A stretch of DNA of 64,000 nucleotides from Roseicyclus marinus (GTDB lineage Bacteria > Pseudomonadota > Alphaproteobacteria > Rhodobacterales > Rhodobacteraceae). The translations under genes and the position numbers were made by a program. The notes beneath the pieces were generated by a model. It was given only the letters and a program-made list of their open reading frames with translations, was not told where the DNA came from and searched no databases. Shown piece by piece: positions 42,617 through 51,316 of the stretch. The stretch is from positions 186,001 to 250,000 of the forward strand of contig NZ_JASJOF010000001.1 in assembly GCF_030163795.1 (NCBI RefSeq). The letters run 5' to 3'. Position 1 is the stretch's first letter; each line of letters opens with the position of its first letter.

Positions 42617-43919
42617 TCTGTCCAATCCGGGGCGCAGAGCCTGTCTGGGGCTTTTGGCGGGCGCTGTGCTGGCCGCGCCGCGCATCGTGCGGGCAGATCC
42701 TCTTCTCGATGTCGACGTGGTGGTCATCGGAGCCGGGTCCGCCGGAATTTCAGCGGCCCGCCAATTGATCGCATGGGACTACGAGGTCGCCGTGCTGGAG
42801 GCGCGGGGCCGCATCGGCGGGCGGGCCTGGACCGATCCGGGCGCGCTGGGCCTGCCTTGGGATCGGGGCGCGCAATGGCTGCACAATGGCGGGGACAACC
42901 CGCTGAGGCAGCTGGCGCGCGATCTGGGTCTTGGCCTGACGGCCAGCGATTTCGAAGACATGTCCGCGACCGGCACCCCGCTTGACCCGCGCGCCGCGGC
43001 TGAAAGGCTGCTGGCCAACCTCGAGACTTTCGATGCTGCATTGGATGCGATGGCGGACAGGATTGCGCCCGGTGCCACGCTTGCCGCGCTTTTCGGTGGG
43101 GATTCTTGGCAGGATGCGGCGCTGCGCCTGTCCTGTATCTCGCTCGGCGGTGATCCGGACCAGGTTTCGCTGGCGGATGCGATCGAGCTTGCCTCCGGTC
43201 AGGATTGGCTGGTCGAGGGGGGCACGGGCGGGCTTTTGACCCGGTTGGCGGCCGGTCTGCCGATAAGGACCAGCCATGCGGTGACCCGGATCGACCTTGG
43301 CGCGGCGGGTCATGTCGCGGTCTCGGGCGATTTCGGCACGATCCGCGCGGGGCAGGTCGTGCTGACCGTTCCGCCCGCCGTTCTGGCCACCGGCGGCATC
43401 CGGTTCACGCCGGACCTGCCCGCAGCCCATCACGACGCGCTGGCCGCGCTCGAGGCGGCGGAATTCCTCAAGGTCGGCTTCCGATTGCTGCGCCAGCCGG
43501 CCGATATGGCCGAATTCCAGCTCGATCTTTCCCGGCTCGACGCGGGTGAGGGGGAGTTGGTCCACCTCGACCCGCGCGCGCCGGTGGCGTCGGTGATCTT
43601 TTCAGGCCGTCACGCCCGCGCGCTGCGGACTGCGGGCGCGGGCGCCGTGATCGCCGAGGCGGCGGAGGTGCTGCGCGACCAGACGGGCCTGAGTGCCGAG
43701 ACCTCGGCCTGGCATGATTGGTCGGCCGATCCCCACAGCCGTGGACCTTGGGCACTGCCCCGCCCGGGCGCGGAAGCGGCGCGCGAGATCTATGCCACCG
43801 CGATCCAAAACCGGCTGTTCATGGCGGGCGAAGCTGCCCCCGGCCCCTTGGCCCAGACCTTGGGCGGGGCTTGGGTATCCGGTCAAGCCGCCGCCGCGGC
43901 GATCTGGGAGGTGACCTGA
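42591..43919 (+). CDS. Flavin-containing amine oxidase/FAD-dependent oxidoreductase, exported
   Basis: 442 residues. The N-terminus carries RRACLGLLAGAVLAA, an export signal with twin Arg reminiscent of Tat, fitting a folded flavoprotein, then the FAD motif VVVIGAGSAGISAARQL with EARGRIGGRAW. Further typical parts are WDRGAQWLHNGGDNPL, VVLTVPPAVLATGGI and the C-terminal LFMAGEAAPGPLAQTLGGAW, WVSGQAAA. The substrate is unknown. The start overlaps phoH by 26 bases; ATG 42600 is an alternative. Its insertion between phoH and ybeY is unusual. Confidence 0.85.
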   Translation: MTRMPNPADLSNPGRRACLGLLAGAVLAAPRIVRADPLLDVDVVVIGAGSAGISAARQLIAWDYEVAVLEARGRIGGRAWTDPGALGLPWDRGAQWLHNGGDNPLRQLARDLGLGLTASDFEDMSATGTPLDPRAAAERLLANLETFDAALDAMADRIAPGATLAALFGGDSWQDAALRLSCISLGGDPDQVSLADAIELASGQDWLVEGGTGGLLTRLAAGLPIRTSHAVTRIDLGAAGHVAVSGDFGTIRAGQVVLTVPPAVLATGGIRFTPDLPAAHHDALAALEAAEFLKVGFRLLRQPADMAEFQLDLSRLDAGEGELVHLDPRAPVASVIFSGRHARALRTAGAGAVIAEAAEVLRDQTGLSAETSAWHDWSADPHSRGPWALPRPGAEAAREIYATAIQNRLFMAGEAAPGPLAQTLGGAWVSGQAAAAAIWEVT

Positions 43920-43968
43920 CTGACCGCGCCCCGTTGACGGCGCTCGCGGGGCAGGGCATGGGCCGCGC

Positions 43969-44475
43969 ATGGAGATCGACATTCTCATCGAGGACGAGGC
44001 CTGGGACGCCGCGGCGCTGGAACGCATCGCGGAGACGGCCTTTGCGCAGGCCTTTTTGGAACTGGGCCTAGCCGCGCAGGGCGTTGAGGTGTCCATCCTT
44101 GCCTGCGACGACGACCGTATCGCGGCGCTGAATGCCGAATTCCGGGGCAAGCCCACGCCGACCAATGTCCTTTCGTGGCCGTCCGAAGATCGTGCAGCCG
44201 ACACGCCCGGCACGATGCCTGACCTCTCGGACCTGTCCGATCCCGACCCTGACGGCCCGCCCGCCGAACTGGGTGACATCGCGCTGGCCCTTGGGGTTCT
44301 GACCCGCGAGGCGGCAGAGGCGGACAAGCCTTTTGACCATCATCTGACCCATCTTCTGGTCCATGGACTGTTGCACCTGTTGGGTTTCGATCACATATCC
44401 GATCCCGATGCCGCCCTGATGGAAGGTCTTGAGACCCGCATCCTTGCCAGACTGGGTATCCCTGACCCATATTGA
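43969..44475 (+). CDS. ybeY: Endoribonuclease/rRNA maturation factor YbeY
   Basis: 168 residues. The zinc motif HGLLHLLGFDH (HGxLHLxGxDH) near residue 130 is diagnostic; upstream LNAEFRGKPTPTNVLSWPSE is also conserved. YbeY participates in 16S rRNA 3' end maturation and quality control in the cytoplasm. Start MEIDILIEDEAW is family-typical. An acidic insert DLSDLSDPDPDG makes it slightly longer than average. It is preceded by phoH and the amine oxidase, followed by corC. Confidence 0.95.
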   Translation: MEIDILIEDEAWDAAALERIAETAFAQAFLELGLAAQGVEVSILACDDDRIAALNAEFRGKPTPTNVLSWPSEDRAADTPGTMPDLSDLSDPDPDGPPAELGDIALALGVLTREAAEADKPFDHHLTHLLVHGLLHLLGFDHISDPDAALMEGLETRILARLGIPDPY

Positions 44476-44518
44476 AGCTGCGGGCCACACAGGGCCCGTT
44501 CAGTTCCGGAAAGGAGCC

Positions 44519-45418
44519 ATGAGCTCGAACCCCGATCCCTCGTCTCCTGCCGCGCATGGCGCGCAGGAAGAGGAAGATGATCCTGGGCCCCAGAGGCAGG
44601 GATTTTTCGCCAGATTGTTCGGTGCATCCGAGGATGCCGAACCCAACACCTCCACAACCGGAGACAGCGCCCCCGCGAATGGGGTGACCGTGGCGCAGAT
44701 GCCTGTTCTGGGCATGTCGAACCTGCGGCGGATGCGGGTCGAGGATGTCGCCATCCCCCGCGCCGAGATCGAATCCGTTTCGGCGGACGAGGATCTGCAA
44801 GGTCTGGTCAAGGTGTTCCGCGACAGCGGCATGACGCGCCTGCCGGTCTATGAGGGCACGCTCGACAGCCCGCTTGGGCTTGTGCATCTCAAGGACGTGG
44901 CGCTGCGCTACGGGTTCAACGGCAAGGCGCAGGATTTCTCGCTGCGCACGATGCTGCGGCCGCTCCTTTACGTGCCGCCCTCGATGCCCATCGGCGTGCT
45001 TTTGACCAAGATGCAGACCGAACGCACCCATATGGCGTTGGTGATCGACGAATATGGCGGCGTCGACGGCCTCGTGACGATCGAGGATCTGATCGAACAG
45101 GTCATCGGCGAGATCGAGGATGAGCACGACATCGAAGAGGCCCAACCCTGGACCCGCGAAGGGGAAAGGCAATGGCTGGCGCTGGCCCGTGCGCCGCTCG
45201 ACGAATTCGAGGCGGAACTGGGCATCGCGCTGTCCGAGGTCGATGACGAGGAAGAGGTCGACACGCTGGGCGGTCTGGTCTTCTTGTTGTCGGGGCGGGT
45301 GCCCGCGCGGGGCGAGGTTGTGCCCCATCCCTCGGGCGTGGAATTCGAGGTGATCGATGCCGATCCGCGCCGGATCAAGCGGTTGCGCGTCAGGGTCCCG
45401 AAAGGGGCCGCGGCTTGA
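44519..45418 (+). CDS. CBS-domain protein, HlyC/CorC (TlyC) family
   Basis: 299 residues. Acidic, low-complexity N-terminus (AHGAQEEEDDPGPQRQ), two CBS domains (MRVEDVAIPRAEIESVS, GVLLTKMQTERTHMALVIDE) and the C-terminal CorC/HlyC transporter-associated domain (TREGERQWLALARAPLDEFE, EEEVDTLGGLVFLLSGRVPA). No membrane segment, as in CorC of E. coli. Sometimes linked to magnesium/cobalt resistance or ribosome-related roles, but unproven here. AAGGAG before ATG 44519 is perfect. The stop overlaps lnt as TTGA. Confidence 0.9.
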   Translation: MSSNPDPSSPAAHGAQEEEDDPGPQRQGFFARLFGASEDAEPNTSTTGDSAPANGVTVAQMPVLGMSNLRRMRVEDVAIPRAEIESVSADEDLQGLVKVFRDSGMTRLPVYEGTLDSPLGLVHLKDVALRYGFNGKAQDFSLRTMLRPLLYVPPSMPIGVLLTKMQTERTHMALVIDEYGGVDGLVTIEDLIEQVIGEIEDEHDIEEAQPWTREGERQWLALARAPLDEFEAELGIALSEVDDEEEVDTLGGLVFLLSGRVPARGEVVPHPSGVEFEVIDADPRRIKRLRVRVPKGAAA

Positions 45419-46968
45419 CGCCACCTGACGTGGTCGTGTCTGCGGGTCGTGAGCCGGACGCGCGCCGCAGGCTTGGGCTTGCGGCGCTGGCGGGTGTTGT
45501 CGCGGCCTTCGGCCTTGCCCCATTCGATCTGTGGCTTTTGGGATGGGCCGGGTTTGCCGCGCTGTTGGCGCTGGTGGCCACGGCCCCCACGCCGCGTCTG
45601 GCCGGGATGCTCGGTTGGGTGGGCGGCACAGCCTATTTCGCCGTGGCGCTGCACTGGATCGTGGAGCCGTTCTTCGTCGATGCGGCGCGGCACGGCTGGA
45701 TGGCCCCCTTCGCCCTTGTTTTCATGGCTGGTGGGCTGGCGTTGTTCTGGGCGCTGGCGTCATGGGCGGCGGTGCGTCTGGTTCCCGCCGCGCAGGGCCG
45801 TTTGCGGATTGCAGCCCTTGCCGGGTTCATGACCCTGACGGAACTGGCACGCGCCAGCATTCTGACCGGATTTCCATGGGCGCAGCCGGGTCACATTCTG
45901 ATCGGCGCGCCGCTTTTGTCCCTTGCCGCGACGGTCGGGCCGCTTGGGCTGACCACGCTTGTTCTGGCGGGTGCAGCCGGTGCGGCGGCGAGCCTTGTGT
46001 CGCGCCCCGCACGATTGCCCCTGTGGGTCGGTGGGGTCCTTCTGGCGGCCATTGCGGTCGATGGGGCCGTTTCCCCCGCGCCACCTCCCGCGCCCGGTGC
46101 GCCGGTGGTGCGGTTGGTCCAACCGAACGCACCACAGCACCTGAAATGGCGCTCCGAGATGATCGCGGTCTTTTTCCAGCGCGGTCTGGACTTGACCGCC
46201 GCCGCCCCGGAAAATGGCCCCGCACCCGATCTGGTCGTCTGGCCGGAAACCGCCCTGCCGGTGCTGCTAGACCAATCCGCGCCCGAGCGTTTGCGCATCG
46301 CCGATGCCGCGGGCGCGGCGCAGGTGCTGGTCGGCGGTCAACGCTACGAGGGGTTCCGCGCGCGCAATACGTCGGCGCTTCTGGCTCCCGGCGGAGCCAT
46401 CGCGGCGGTCTATGACAAGCACCATCTGGTGCCCTTCGGCGAATACATGCCCGGCGGTGCCATGGCCGAGGCTTTGGGCCTGAACGGCCTCGCGGAGGTT
46501 CTGGCCGGTGGCTATTCGCCCGGCCCCGGGCCTGCGCTGCTGGACATGGGGGGCGGGCTTGGCCGCGCGTTTCCGATGATCTGCTACGAGGCGATCTTTC
46601 CCGGCTATATCCGCCGGGTCGATCGGCCTGACTGGATCGTGCATCTGACCAACGATGCGTGGTTCGGCAGTTTTTCCGGCCCCTACCAGCATCTTGCGCT
46701 GGCGCGTCTGCGCGCGGTCGAACAGGGGTTGCCGGTCCTGCGGGCGGCCAATACCGGCGTGTCGGCGGTGATCGATGCGCGCGGCCGGGTGGTCGCGTCC
46801 CTGCCGTTGAACGAGGCCGGATTTCTGGATGCGGCATTGCCGCCTGCACTGCCCCCGACGCCCTATGCGCGCGGCGGCGATCTGCCTGTCATCCTCCTTG
46901 TTCTTTTTGCAACAACGCTTGTCCTGCTGAGGGCGCGCGGCACCGGCCCATTGCGCCCCGGCGCATAA
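45415..46968 (+). CDS. lnt: Apolipoprotein N-acyltransferase
   Basis: 517 residues starting from a TTG overlapping the corC stop (TTGA). Six to seven N-terminal membrane helices (about residues 15-220) lead to a periplasmic carbon-nitrogen hydrolase domain. Its catalytic triad is recognisable: Glu in VVWPETALPVL, Lys in VYDKHHLVPFGEYMP, Cys in PMICYEAIFPG. A last helix lies at the C-terminus (VILLVLFATTLVLLRA). It N-acylates lipoproteins in the inner membrane. Downstream is the metK riboswitch. Confidence 0.95.
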   Translation: MTPPDVVVSAGREPDARRRLGLAALAGVVAAFGLAPFDLWLLGWAGFAALLALVATAPTPRLAGMLGWVGGTAYFAVALHWIVEPFFVDAARHGWMAPFALVFMAGGLALFWALASWAAVRLVPAAQGRLRIAALAGFMTLTELARASILTGFPWAQPGHILIGAPLLSLAATVGPLGLTTLVLAGAAGAAASLVSRPARLPLWVGGVLLAAIAVDGAVSPAPPPAPGAPVVRLVQPNAPQHLKWRSEMIAVFFQRGLDLTAAAPENGPAPDLVVWPETALPVLLDQSAPERLRIADAAGAAQVLVGGQRYEGFRARNTSALLAPGGAIAAVYDKHHLVPFGEYMPGGAMAEALGLNGLAEVLAGGYSPGPGPALLDMGGGLGRAFPMICYEAIFPGYIRRVDRPDWIVHLTNDAWFGSFSGPYQHLALARLRAVEQGLPVLRAANTGVSAVIDARGRVVASLPLNEAGFLDAALPPALPPTPYARGGDLPVILLVLFATTLVLLRARGTGPLRPGA

Positions 46969-46991
46969 GGGCGTAGGGCGCGGCATCACAG

Positions 46992-47035
46992 CCCCACAAC
47001 GGCTTCCTGGCGTGGGGACGATCAACAATGGAGCA
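46992..47035 (+). promoter_or_regulatory. SAM/SAH riboswitch upstream of metK
   Basis: The sequence CCCCAC-AACGGCTTCCTGGC-GTGGGG (46992-47017) forms stem P1 with its conserved loop; after a short linker, AATGGAGCA (47027-47035) follows. AACGGCTTCCTGGC and AATGGAGCA are the conserved halves of the SAM/SAH riboswitch (Rfam RF01727, known from Rhodobacterales, upstream of metK). The second half contains the GGAG Shine-Dalgarno, so SAM- or SAH-stabilised pseudoknot formation should hide the ribosome site. Confidence 0.93.
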
Positions 47036-47045
47036 CTCTCAGCAC

Positions 47046-48227
47046 ATGGCCCGCGATAGCTATTTCTTCACTTCCGAATCCGTTTCGGAAGGGCATCCCG
47101 ACAAGGTCTGCGACCGCATTTCGGACGCCGTTCTCGATGCTTTCCTGTCCGAGGAACCCGAGGCGCGCGTCGCCTGCGAAACCTTCGCCACGACCAATCG
47201 CGTCGTCATCGGCGGTGAGGTAGGCCTGTCCGACAAGGCGAAGCTCGCCGAATACATGGGCCGCATCGAACAGATCGCGCGCGAGTGCGTCCGCGACATC
47301 GGTTACGAGCAGGACAAGTTCCACCATGCCACCGTCGAGGTGACGAACCTGCTGCACGAGCAATCCGCTCATATCGCGCAGGGCGTGGACGCCTCCGAAA
47401 CCAAGGACGAAGGCGCAGGCGATCAGGGCATCATGTTTGGCTATGCCGTCGACGAAACGCCCGACCTGATGCCCGCCCCGATCCAGTATTCCCATGCGAT
47501 CCTGCGCCGTCTGGCCGAGGTGCGCAAATCGGGCAAGGAACCGACGCTGGGCCCCGACGCCAAAAGCCAGCTGACGCTCCGCTACGAGGGCGGCAAGCCG
47601 GTCGAGGTGACCTCGATCGTGTTGTCGACGCAGCATCTTGACGAGGCGATGACCTCGGAAGACGTGCGCGCCGTGGTCGAGCCCTATATCCGCGAGGTTC
47701 TGCCCGCGGGTTGGGTGACGGCTGGCACGCAATGGTGGGTGAACCCCACGGGCAAGTTCGTGATCGGCGGTCCCGATGGCGATGCGGGCCTGACAGGTCG
47801 CAAGATCATCGTGGATACCTATGGCGGCGCGGCCCCCCATGGCGGCGGTGCCTTCTCGGGCAAGGATCCGACCAAGGTGGACCGCTCGGCTGCCTATGCC
47901 GCGCGCTATCTTGCCAAGAACGTGGTGGCGTCGGGCCTCGCGCGGCGCTGCACCCTGCAGCTGAGCTATGCCATCGGCGTGGCACAGCCCCTGTCGGTCT
48001 ATGTGGATACGCATGGCACCGGCGAGGTGGACGAGGTCCGCATCGAAAAGGCGATCCGGCAGGTGATGGACCTGACCCCGCGCGGCATCCGTATGCATCT
48101 GGGTCTGAACCGTCCGATCTACCAGCGTACGGCGGCCTATGGCCATTTCGGCCGCGCCCCCGAGGCCGATGGCGGTTTCAGCTGGGAAAAGACCGATCTG
48201 ACCGAGGCGCTCAAGTCCGCCGTCTGA
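47046..48227 (+). CDS. metK: S-adenosylmethionine synthetase
   Basis: 393 residues. Starts [20 protein letters not shown]; conserved [60 protein letters not shown] and [20 protein letters not shown] identify MetK, which makes SAM from methionine and ATP. ATG 47046 is chosen as start because the in-frame ATG at 47028 lies inside the riboswitch AATGGAGCA element; the Shine-Dalgarno GGAG at 47030-47033 is 12 bases before it, slightly long. A GC-rich hairpin and trmB follow. Confidence 0.97.
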   Translation: MARDSYFFTSESVSEGHPDKVCDRISDAVLDAFLSEEPEARVACETFATTNRVVIGGEVGLSDKAKLAEYMGRIEQIARECVRDIGYEQDKFHHATVEVTNLLHEQSAHIAQGVDASETKDEGAGDQGIMFGYAVDETPDLMPAPIQYSHAILRRLAEVRKSGKEPTLGPDAKSQLTLRYEGGKPVEVTSIVLSTQHLDEAMTSEDVRAVVEPYIREVLPAGWVTAGTQWWVNPTGKFVIGGPDGDAGLTGRKIIVDTYGGAAPHGGGAFSGKDPTKVDRSAAYAARYLAKNVVASGLARRCTLQLSYAIGVAQPLSVYVDTHGTGEVDEVRIEKAIRQVMDLTPRGIRMHLGLNRPIYQRTAAYGHFGRAPEADGGFSWEKTDLTEALKSAV

Positions 48228-48236
48228 TCTTGCACC

Positions 48237-48264
48237 ACGGGTGGGGCGCAACCGCCCCGCCCGT
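48237..48264 (+). terminator. GC-rich hairpin between metK and trmB
   Basis: ACGGGTGGGGCG pairs with CGCCCCGCCCGT (12 bp with one T-G pair, loop CAAC), ten bases after the metK stop. There is no T-run, so it is either a weak/factor-dependent terminator or an mRNA-stabilising structure. Confidence 0.5.
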
Positions 48265-48314
48265 CCTGTGCGACCGGCCTCTGCGCCCTGACCGACCCGA
48301 TCCAGAGAGTGCCG

Positions 48315-49022
48315 ATGACCCCTCCATCCGAGCGCCCGCACCGGAATTTCTATGGCCGACGCAAGGGCAAGCACCTGCGCGAGAGCCAAGAAGCCTACCT
48401 TCAGGAAGATCTCGACGCGCTGTCACCCGGCCCGGTGGATTGGGAGGTCAATCCGGACCGTGAACCCCTTGATCTGGCGTCGGTTTTCGGCGGGCGGGAG
48501 ATCTGGCTCGAGGTCGGGTTCGGCGGCGGCGAGCACATGGTGCACCAAGCCAGCCTCAACCCGCAGGCGGGCATCATCGGGTGCGAACCCTATATCAACG
48601 GCGTTGCCATGCTGCTGGGCAAGATCCGGCGCGCGGGTGTCGACAATTTGCGCGTTTATCCGGGCGATGTGCGGGACATGTTCGATGTTCTGCCCGATGC
48701 TTCGATTGCGAAGGCCTTTTTGCTCTATCCCGACCCATGGCCCAAGGCGCGGCATCACCGCCGCCGCTTTGTCACGCCCGAGCATCTGGAGCCTTTGGCC
48801 CGCGTCCTGAAACCGGGCGCGGAATTTCGGGTGGCGACCGATATTCCCGATTACGTGCGCCAGACGCTGGAGGAAGTGCCGCAAGCGGGGTTCGACCTGC
48901 TGACGGAGGTGCCGGAGGGCTGGCACCGGCCGTGGGATGACTGGATTTCAACGCGGTACGAGCAAAAGGCGCTGCGTGAGAACCGGGTTCCGCATTACCT
49001 GACATTCCGGCGCAAGGGCTGA
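48315..49022 (+). CDS. trmB: tRNA (guanine-N7-)-methyltransferase TrmB
   Basis: 235 residues. The TrmB signature RNFYGRRKGKHLRESQEAYL is followed by SAM-binding WLEVGFGGGEHMVHQA, GCEPYINGVAMLLGKI, and the active-site region LLYPDPWPKARHHRRRFV. It methylates G46 in tRNA. A consumer of SAM directly downstream of metK is biochemically consistent but may be incidental. Start ATG 48315 (MTPPSERPHRN) has AGAG seven bases upstream; GTG 48309 is possible. A palindrome cluster begins nine bases after its stop. Confidence 0.95.
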   Translation: MTPPSERPHRNFYGRRKGKHLRESQEAYLQEDLDALSPGPVDWEVNPDREPLDLASVFGGREIWLEVGFGGGEHMVHQASLNPQAGIIGCEPYINGVAMLLGKIRRAGVDNLRVYPGDVRDMFDVLPDASIAKAFLLYPDPWPKARHHRRRFVTPEHLEPLARVLKPGAEFRVATDIPDYVRQTLEEVPQAGFDLLTEVPEGWHRPWDDWISTRYEQKALRENRVPHYLTFRRKG

Positions 49023-49031
49023 CGGGGGCGG

Positions 49032-49100
49032 GGTTTTGCGGCCGCAAAACCATTGTGAAAACGGCGGTTTTCCTGCCCGAAAACCTCGATTTTTTCGGGC
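49032..49100. repeat. Cluster 3 of tandem palindromes after trmB
   Basis: Perfect 20-bp GGTTTTGCGGCCGCAAAACC at 49032-49051, a smaller GAAAAC-GGCG-GTTTTC at 49057-49072, and GCCCGAAAA/TTTTCGGGC with an 8-base loop at 49075-49100. Arms are again A/T tracts flanked by G/C. It is the third such cluster in this window placed right after a stop codon. Confidence 0.85.
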
Positions 49101-49197
49101 GTTTCGCCAAGATCGACGGGCGTTTCGTCGCCTTTGGGTTGCATCCTGACTGTCTGGCCCGTTAGCTCGGTCCAAGCCCCAGACAGGAGATCGCGTC

Positions 49198-50568
49198 ATG
49201 CTCACCAACGACCAGCTTGCGAAATGGGATCGGGACCATTTCATGCACCCCTCCACGCATCTGGCGCAACATGCGCGCGGCGAGGCGCCGGGGCGGGTGA
49301 TCCAGACGGGCGAGGGTTGCTGGATCACGGACCGTGACGGCAACCGCCTGCTCGATGCCTTTGCGGGGCTTTATTGCGTCAATATCGGCTACGGGCGGCA
49401 GGAGGTGGCCGAGGCCATCGCGGAACAGGCGCGCGAATTGGCCTATTACCACGCCTATGTCGGCCATGGGACGGAGGCCTCCATCACGCTGTCGCGGATG
49501 GTGATGGAGCGTGCGCCCGATCACATGTCCAAGGTTTATTTCGGCCTTGGCGGCAGCGATGCCAACGAGACCAACATCAAATTGGTCTGGTATTACAACA
49601 ACATCCGGGGATTGCCGAAGAAGAAAAAGATCATCTCGCGCTGGCGGGGCTATCACGGCTCGGGGCTGATGTCTGGCTCGCTGACCGGGCTCACGCTGTT
49701 CCATCAGAAATTCGATCTGCCCTTTGACACGGTGCGGCACACGACCTCGCCCTATTATTACCGGCGCGCCGATGTCACCCAGACGGAGGAGCAGTTCAGC
49801 GCGCAATGCGCCGCTGATCTGGAGGAGCTGATCGCGCGCGAAGGGGCCGACACGATTGCGGCCTTCATCGCCGAGCCGATGCTGGGGACGGGTGGCATCG
49901 TGCCCCCGCCCAAGGGCTATTGGGAGGCGATCACCCCCATTCTTGAAAAACACGACATCTTGTTGATCGCCGATGAGGTGGTCACAGGGTTTGGTAGGTT
50001 GGGGTCCATGTTCGGCTCGCCGCATTACGGGTTGAAGCCCGATATCATGACCATCGCTAAGGGTCTGACGAGTGCCTATGCGCCGATGTCGGGGTCCATC
50101 GTGTCCAAGAAAGTCTGGGCGGTTCTGGAGCAGGGCACCGATGAAAACGGGCCCTTTGGTCATGGCTGGACCTATTCGGCCCATCCCATCGGGGCGGCTG
50201 CGGGGATTGCGAACCTCAAGCTGGTGGACAGTCTCGGGCTGGTGAAAAATGCCGGTGAAACAGGGCCTTACCTGACGCGGACCATGGCCGATGCCTTGGG
50301 CGAACATGCCCATGTCGGCGAGGTGCGCGGCGAGGGGATGCTGACTGCGGTGGAACTGGTCCAGAATCGCGACACGCGGGCGGGGTTCGATGCCGCCGAC
50401 AAGGTGGTGCCGCGCATCGTGGCGGCCATGGCGCGGCGTGGCGTGATCGCGCGGGCCATGCCGCAGGGCGATATCCTGGGCTATGCGCCGCCGCTCTGCC
50501 TGACGCGGGAGGAGGCCGACACCATCGTCGCGGCCACCGCCGAGAGCATCGCGGAGGTTCTGGGCTGA
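49198..50568 (+). CDS. Class III (omega-) aminotransferase, PLP-dependent
   Basis: 456 residues. N-terminal HFMHPSTHLAQHARGEAPGR is typical of taurine/putrescine/omega-amino acid:pyruvate aminotransferases. PLP contacts: GLGGSDANETNIKLVWYYNN, ADEVVTGFGRLGSMFG, and the Schiff-base Lys in MTIAKGLTSAYAPMSG near residue 287. C-terminal GHGWTYSAHPIGAAAGIANL also fits. The amino donor is unknown; beta-alanine, taurine or diamines are candidates. The gene is monocistronic, between the palindrome cluster and a terminator. Confidence 0.9.
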   Translation: MLTNDQLAKWDRDHFMHPSTHLAQHARGEAPGRVIQTGEGCWITDRDGNRLLDAFAGLYCVNIGYGRQEVAEAIAEQARELAYYHAYVGHGTEASITLSRMVMERAPDHMSKVYFGLGGSDANETNIKLVWYYNNIRGLPKKKKIISRWRGYHGSGLMSGSLTGLTLFHQKFDLPFDTVRHTTSPYYYRRADVTQTEEQFSAQCAADLEELIAREGADTIAAFIAEPMLGTGGIVPPPKGYWEAITPILEKHDILLIADEVVTGFGRLGSMFGSPHYGLKPDIMTIAKGLTSAYAPMSGSIVSKKVWAVLEQGTDENGPFGHGWTYSAHPIGAAAGIANLKLVDSLGLVKNAGETGPYLTRTMADALGEHAHVGEVRGEGMLTAVELVQNRDTRAGFDAADKVVPRIVAAMARRGVIARAMPQGDILGYAPPLCLTREEADTIVAATAESIAEVLG

Positions 50569-50585
50569 GGCCGGAGATTGGTTAA

Positions 50586-50633
50586 CGGACCCGGAATGTC
50601 CTGACGAAAGGTTAAATTCCGGGCCCGTTTCTT
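50586..50633 (+). terminator. Terminator-like hairpin after the aminotransferase gene
   Basis: CGGACCCGGAAT (50586-50597) pairs with ATTCCGGGCCCG (50616-50627) except one A/C mismatch, with an 18-base loop, then TTTCTT. It starts 17 bases after the stop. Confidence 0.65.
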
Positions 50634-50662
50634 GCCGAAAGCTTGCCGGGCCTCGGGGCTGT

Positions 50663-51316
50663 TTACCCCTTGTTCAGGATTGCGCGCATCGCGCGCACCC
50701 CGCCCTCGGTCACGCTGTGGCCGGCACCTTGTGTCACCTGAAGATCGACCTTTGCCCCCAGCCCGCGGAAGGCGGCGGCGCTGTCTTCGGCACGCTTGAG
50801 GGGGATGTGCGGGTCTTGGGTATGGATTGTGATCGTCACGGGCAGGCCGGTCAGGTCGGTGTCATAGGCAAACCGTTTGGGCGTCGCACCGTAAAGCGCG
50901 GCATCGGGGCCGCCCATCGCGTCGGAGGTCCCGACCAGACCGGCGGAAAGCCCGAAGACGGCCGCAAGCCCACCGCGCCGCGCGGCATATTCGAGCGCGA
51001 GGCATCCGCCCTGGCTGAACCCCGCCAAGGCGATGCGGTCGCGGGTCAGGCCGTCGGCCTCCAGCGTAGCGATCGCTTCGTCCACCGCGGCCAGACCGTT
51101 CTCGACATGGGGGGCCATGCCGCCCATCGGCGCGAGGAAGGAGGTCGGCCACCAGCTGCGCCCCGGCGCCTCGGGCGCGATGAGGGCGATATCGGGCAGG
51201 CCGAGTGCCGCGCCGAGGCCGAGGATATCCTCGGCCCCTGCGCCGCGCCCGTGCAGGAGGACAAGGCCCATCCGGGCCGTGTCGGCGGAGGCGCCCGCGC
51301 GCGAGGTGCGGGTCAT
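50663..51316 (-). CDS. Phospholipase/carboxylesterase family hydrolase (MhqD-like)
   Basis: 217 residues of the alpha/beta hydrolase fold. N-terminal GLVLLHGRGAGAEDILGL, nucleophile elbow GFSQGGCLALEYAA (Ser near residue 115), Asp in TQDPHIPLKRAED and His in GAGHSVTEGG complete the triad. The family includes MhqD of Bacillus mhqED. Its start overlaps the stop of the dioxygenase gene by ATGA, so the two are translated together. The natural substrate is unknown. Confidence 0.85.
   Translation of the reverse strand: MTRTSRAGASADTARMGLVLLHGRGAGAEDILGLGAALGLPDIALIAPEAPGRSWWPTSFLAPMGGMAPHVENGLAAVDEAIATLEADGLTRDRIALAGFSQGGCLALEYAARRGGLAAVFGLSAGLVGTSDAMGGPDAALYGATPKRFAYDTDLTGLPVTITIHTQDPHIPLKRAEDSAAAFRGLGAKVDLQVTQGAGHSVTEGGVRAMRAILNKG

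Noticed and set aside
47028-47045. ATG at 47028 as the metK start
   Set aside because: It belongs to the riboswitch AATGGAGCA element that supplies the Shine-Dalgarno; [11 protein letters not shown] at 47046 is the family N-terminus.
50579-50616. CtrA boxes (GGTTAACGG and GGTTAAATT)
   Set aside because: The spacing (30 bases) is not the TTAA-N7-TTAA of CtrA, and both fall within a terminator hairpin.
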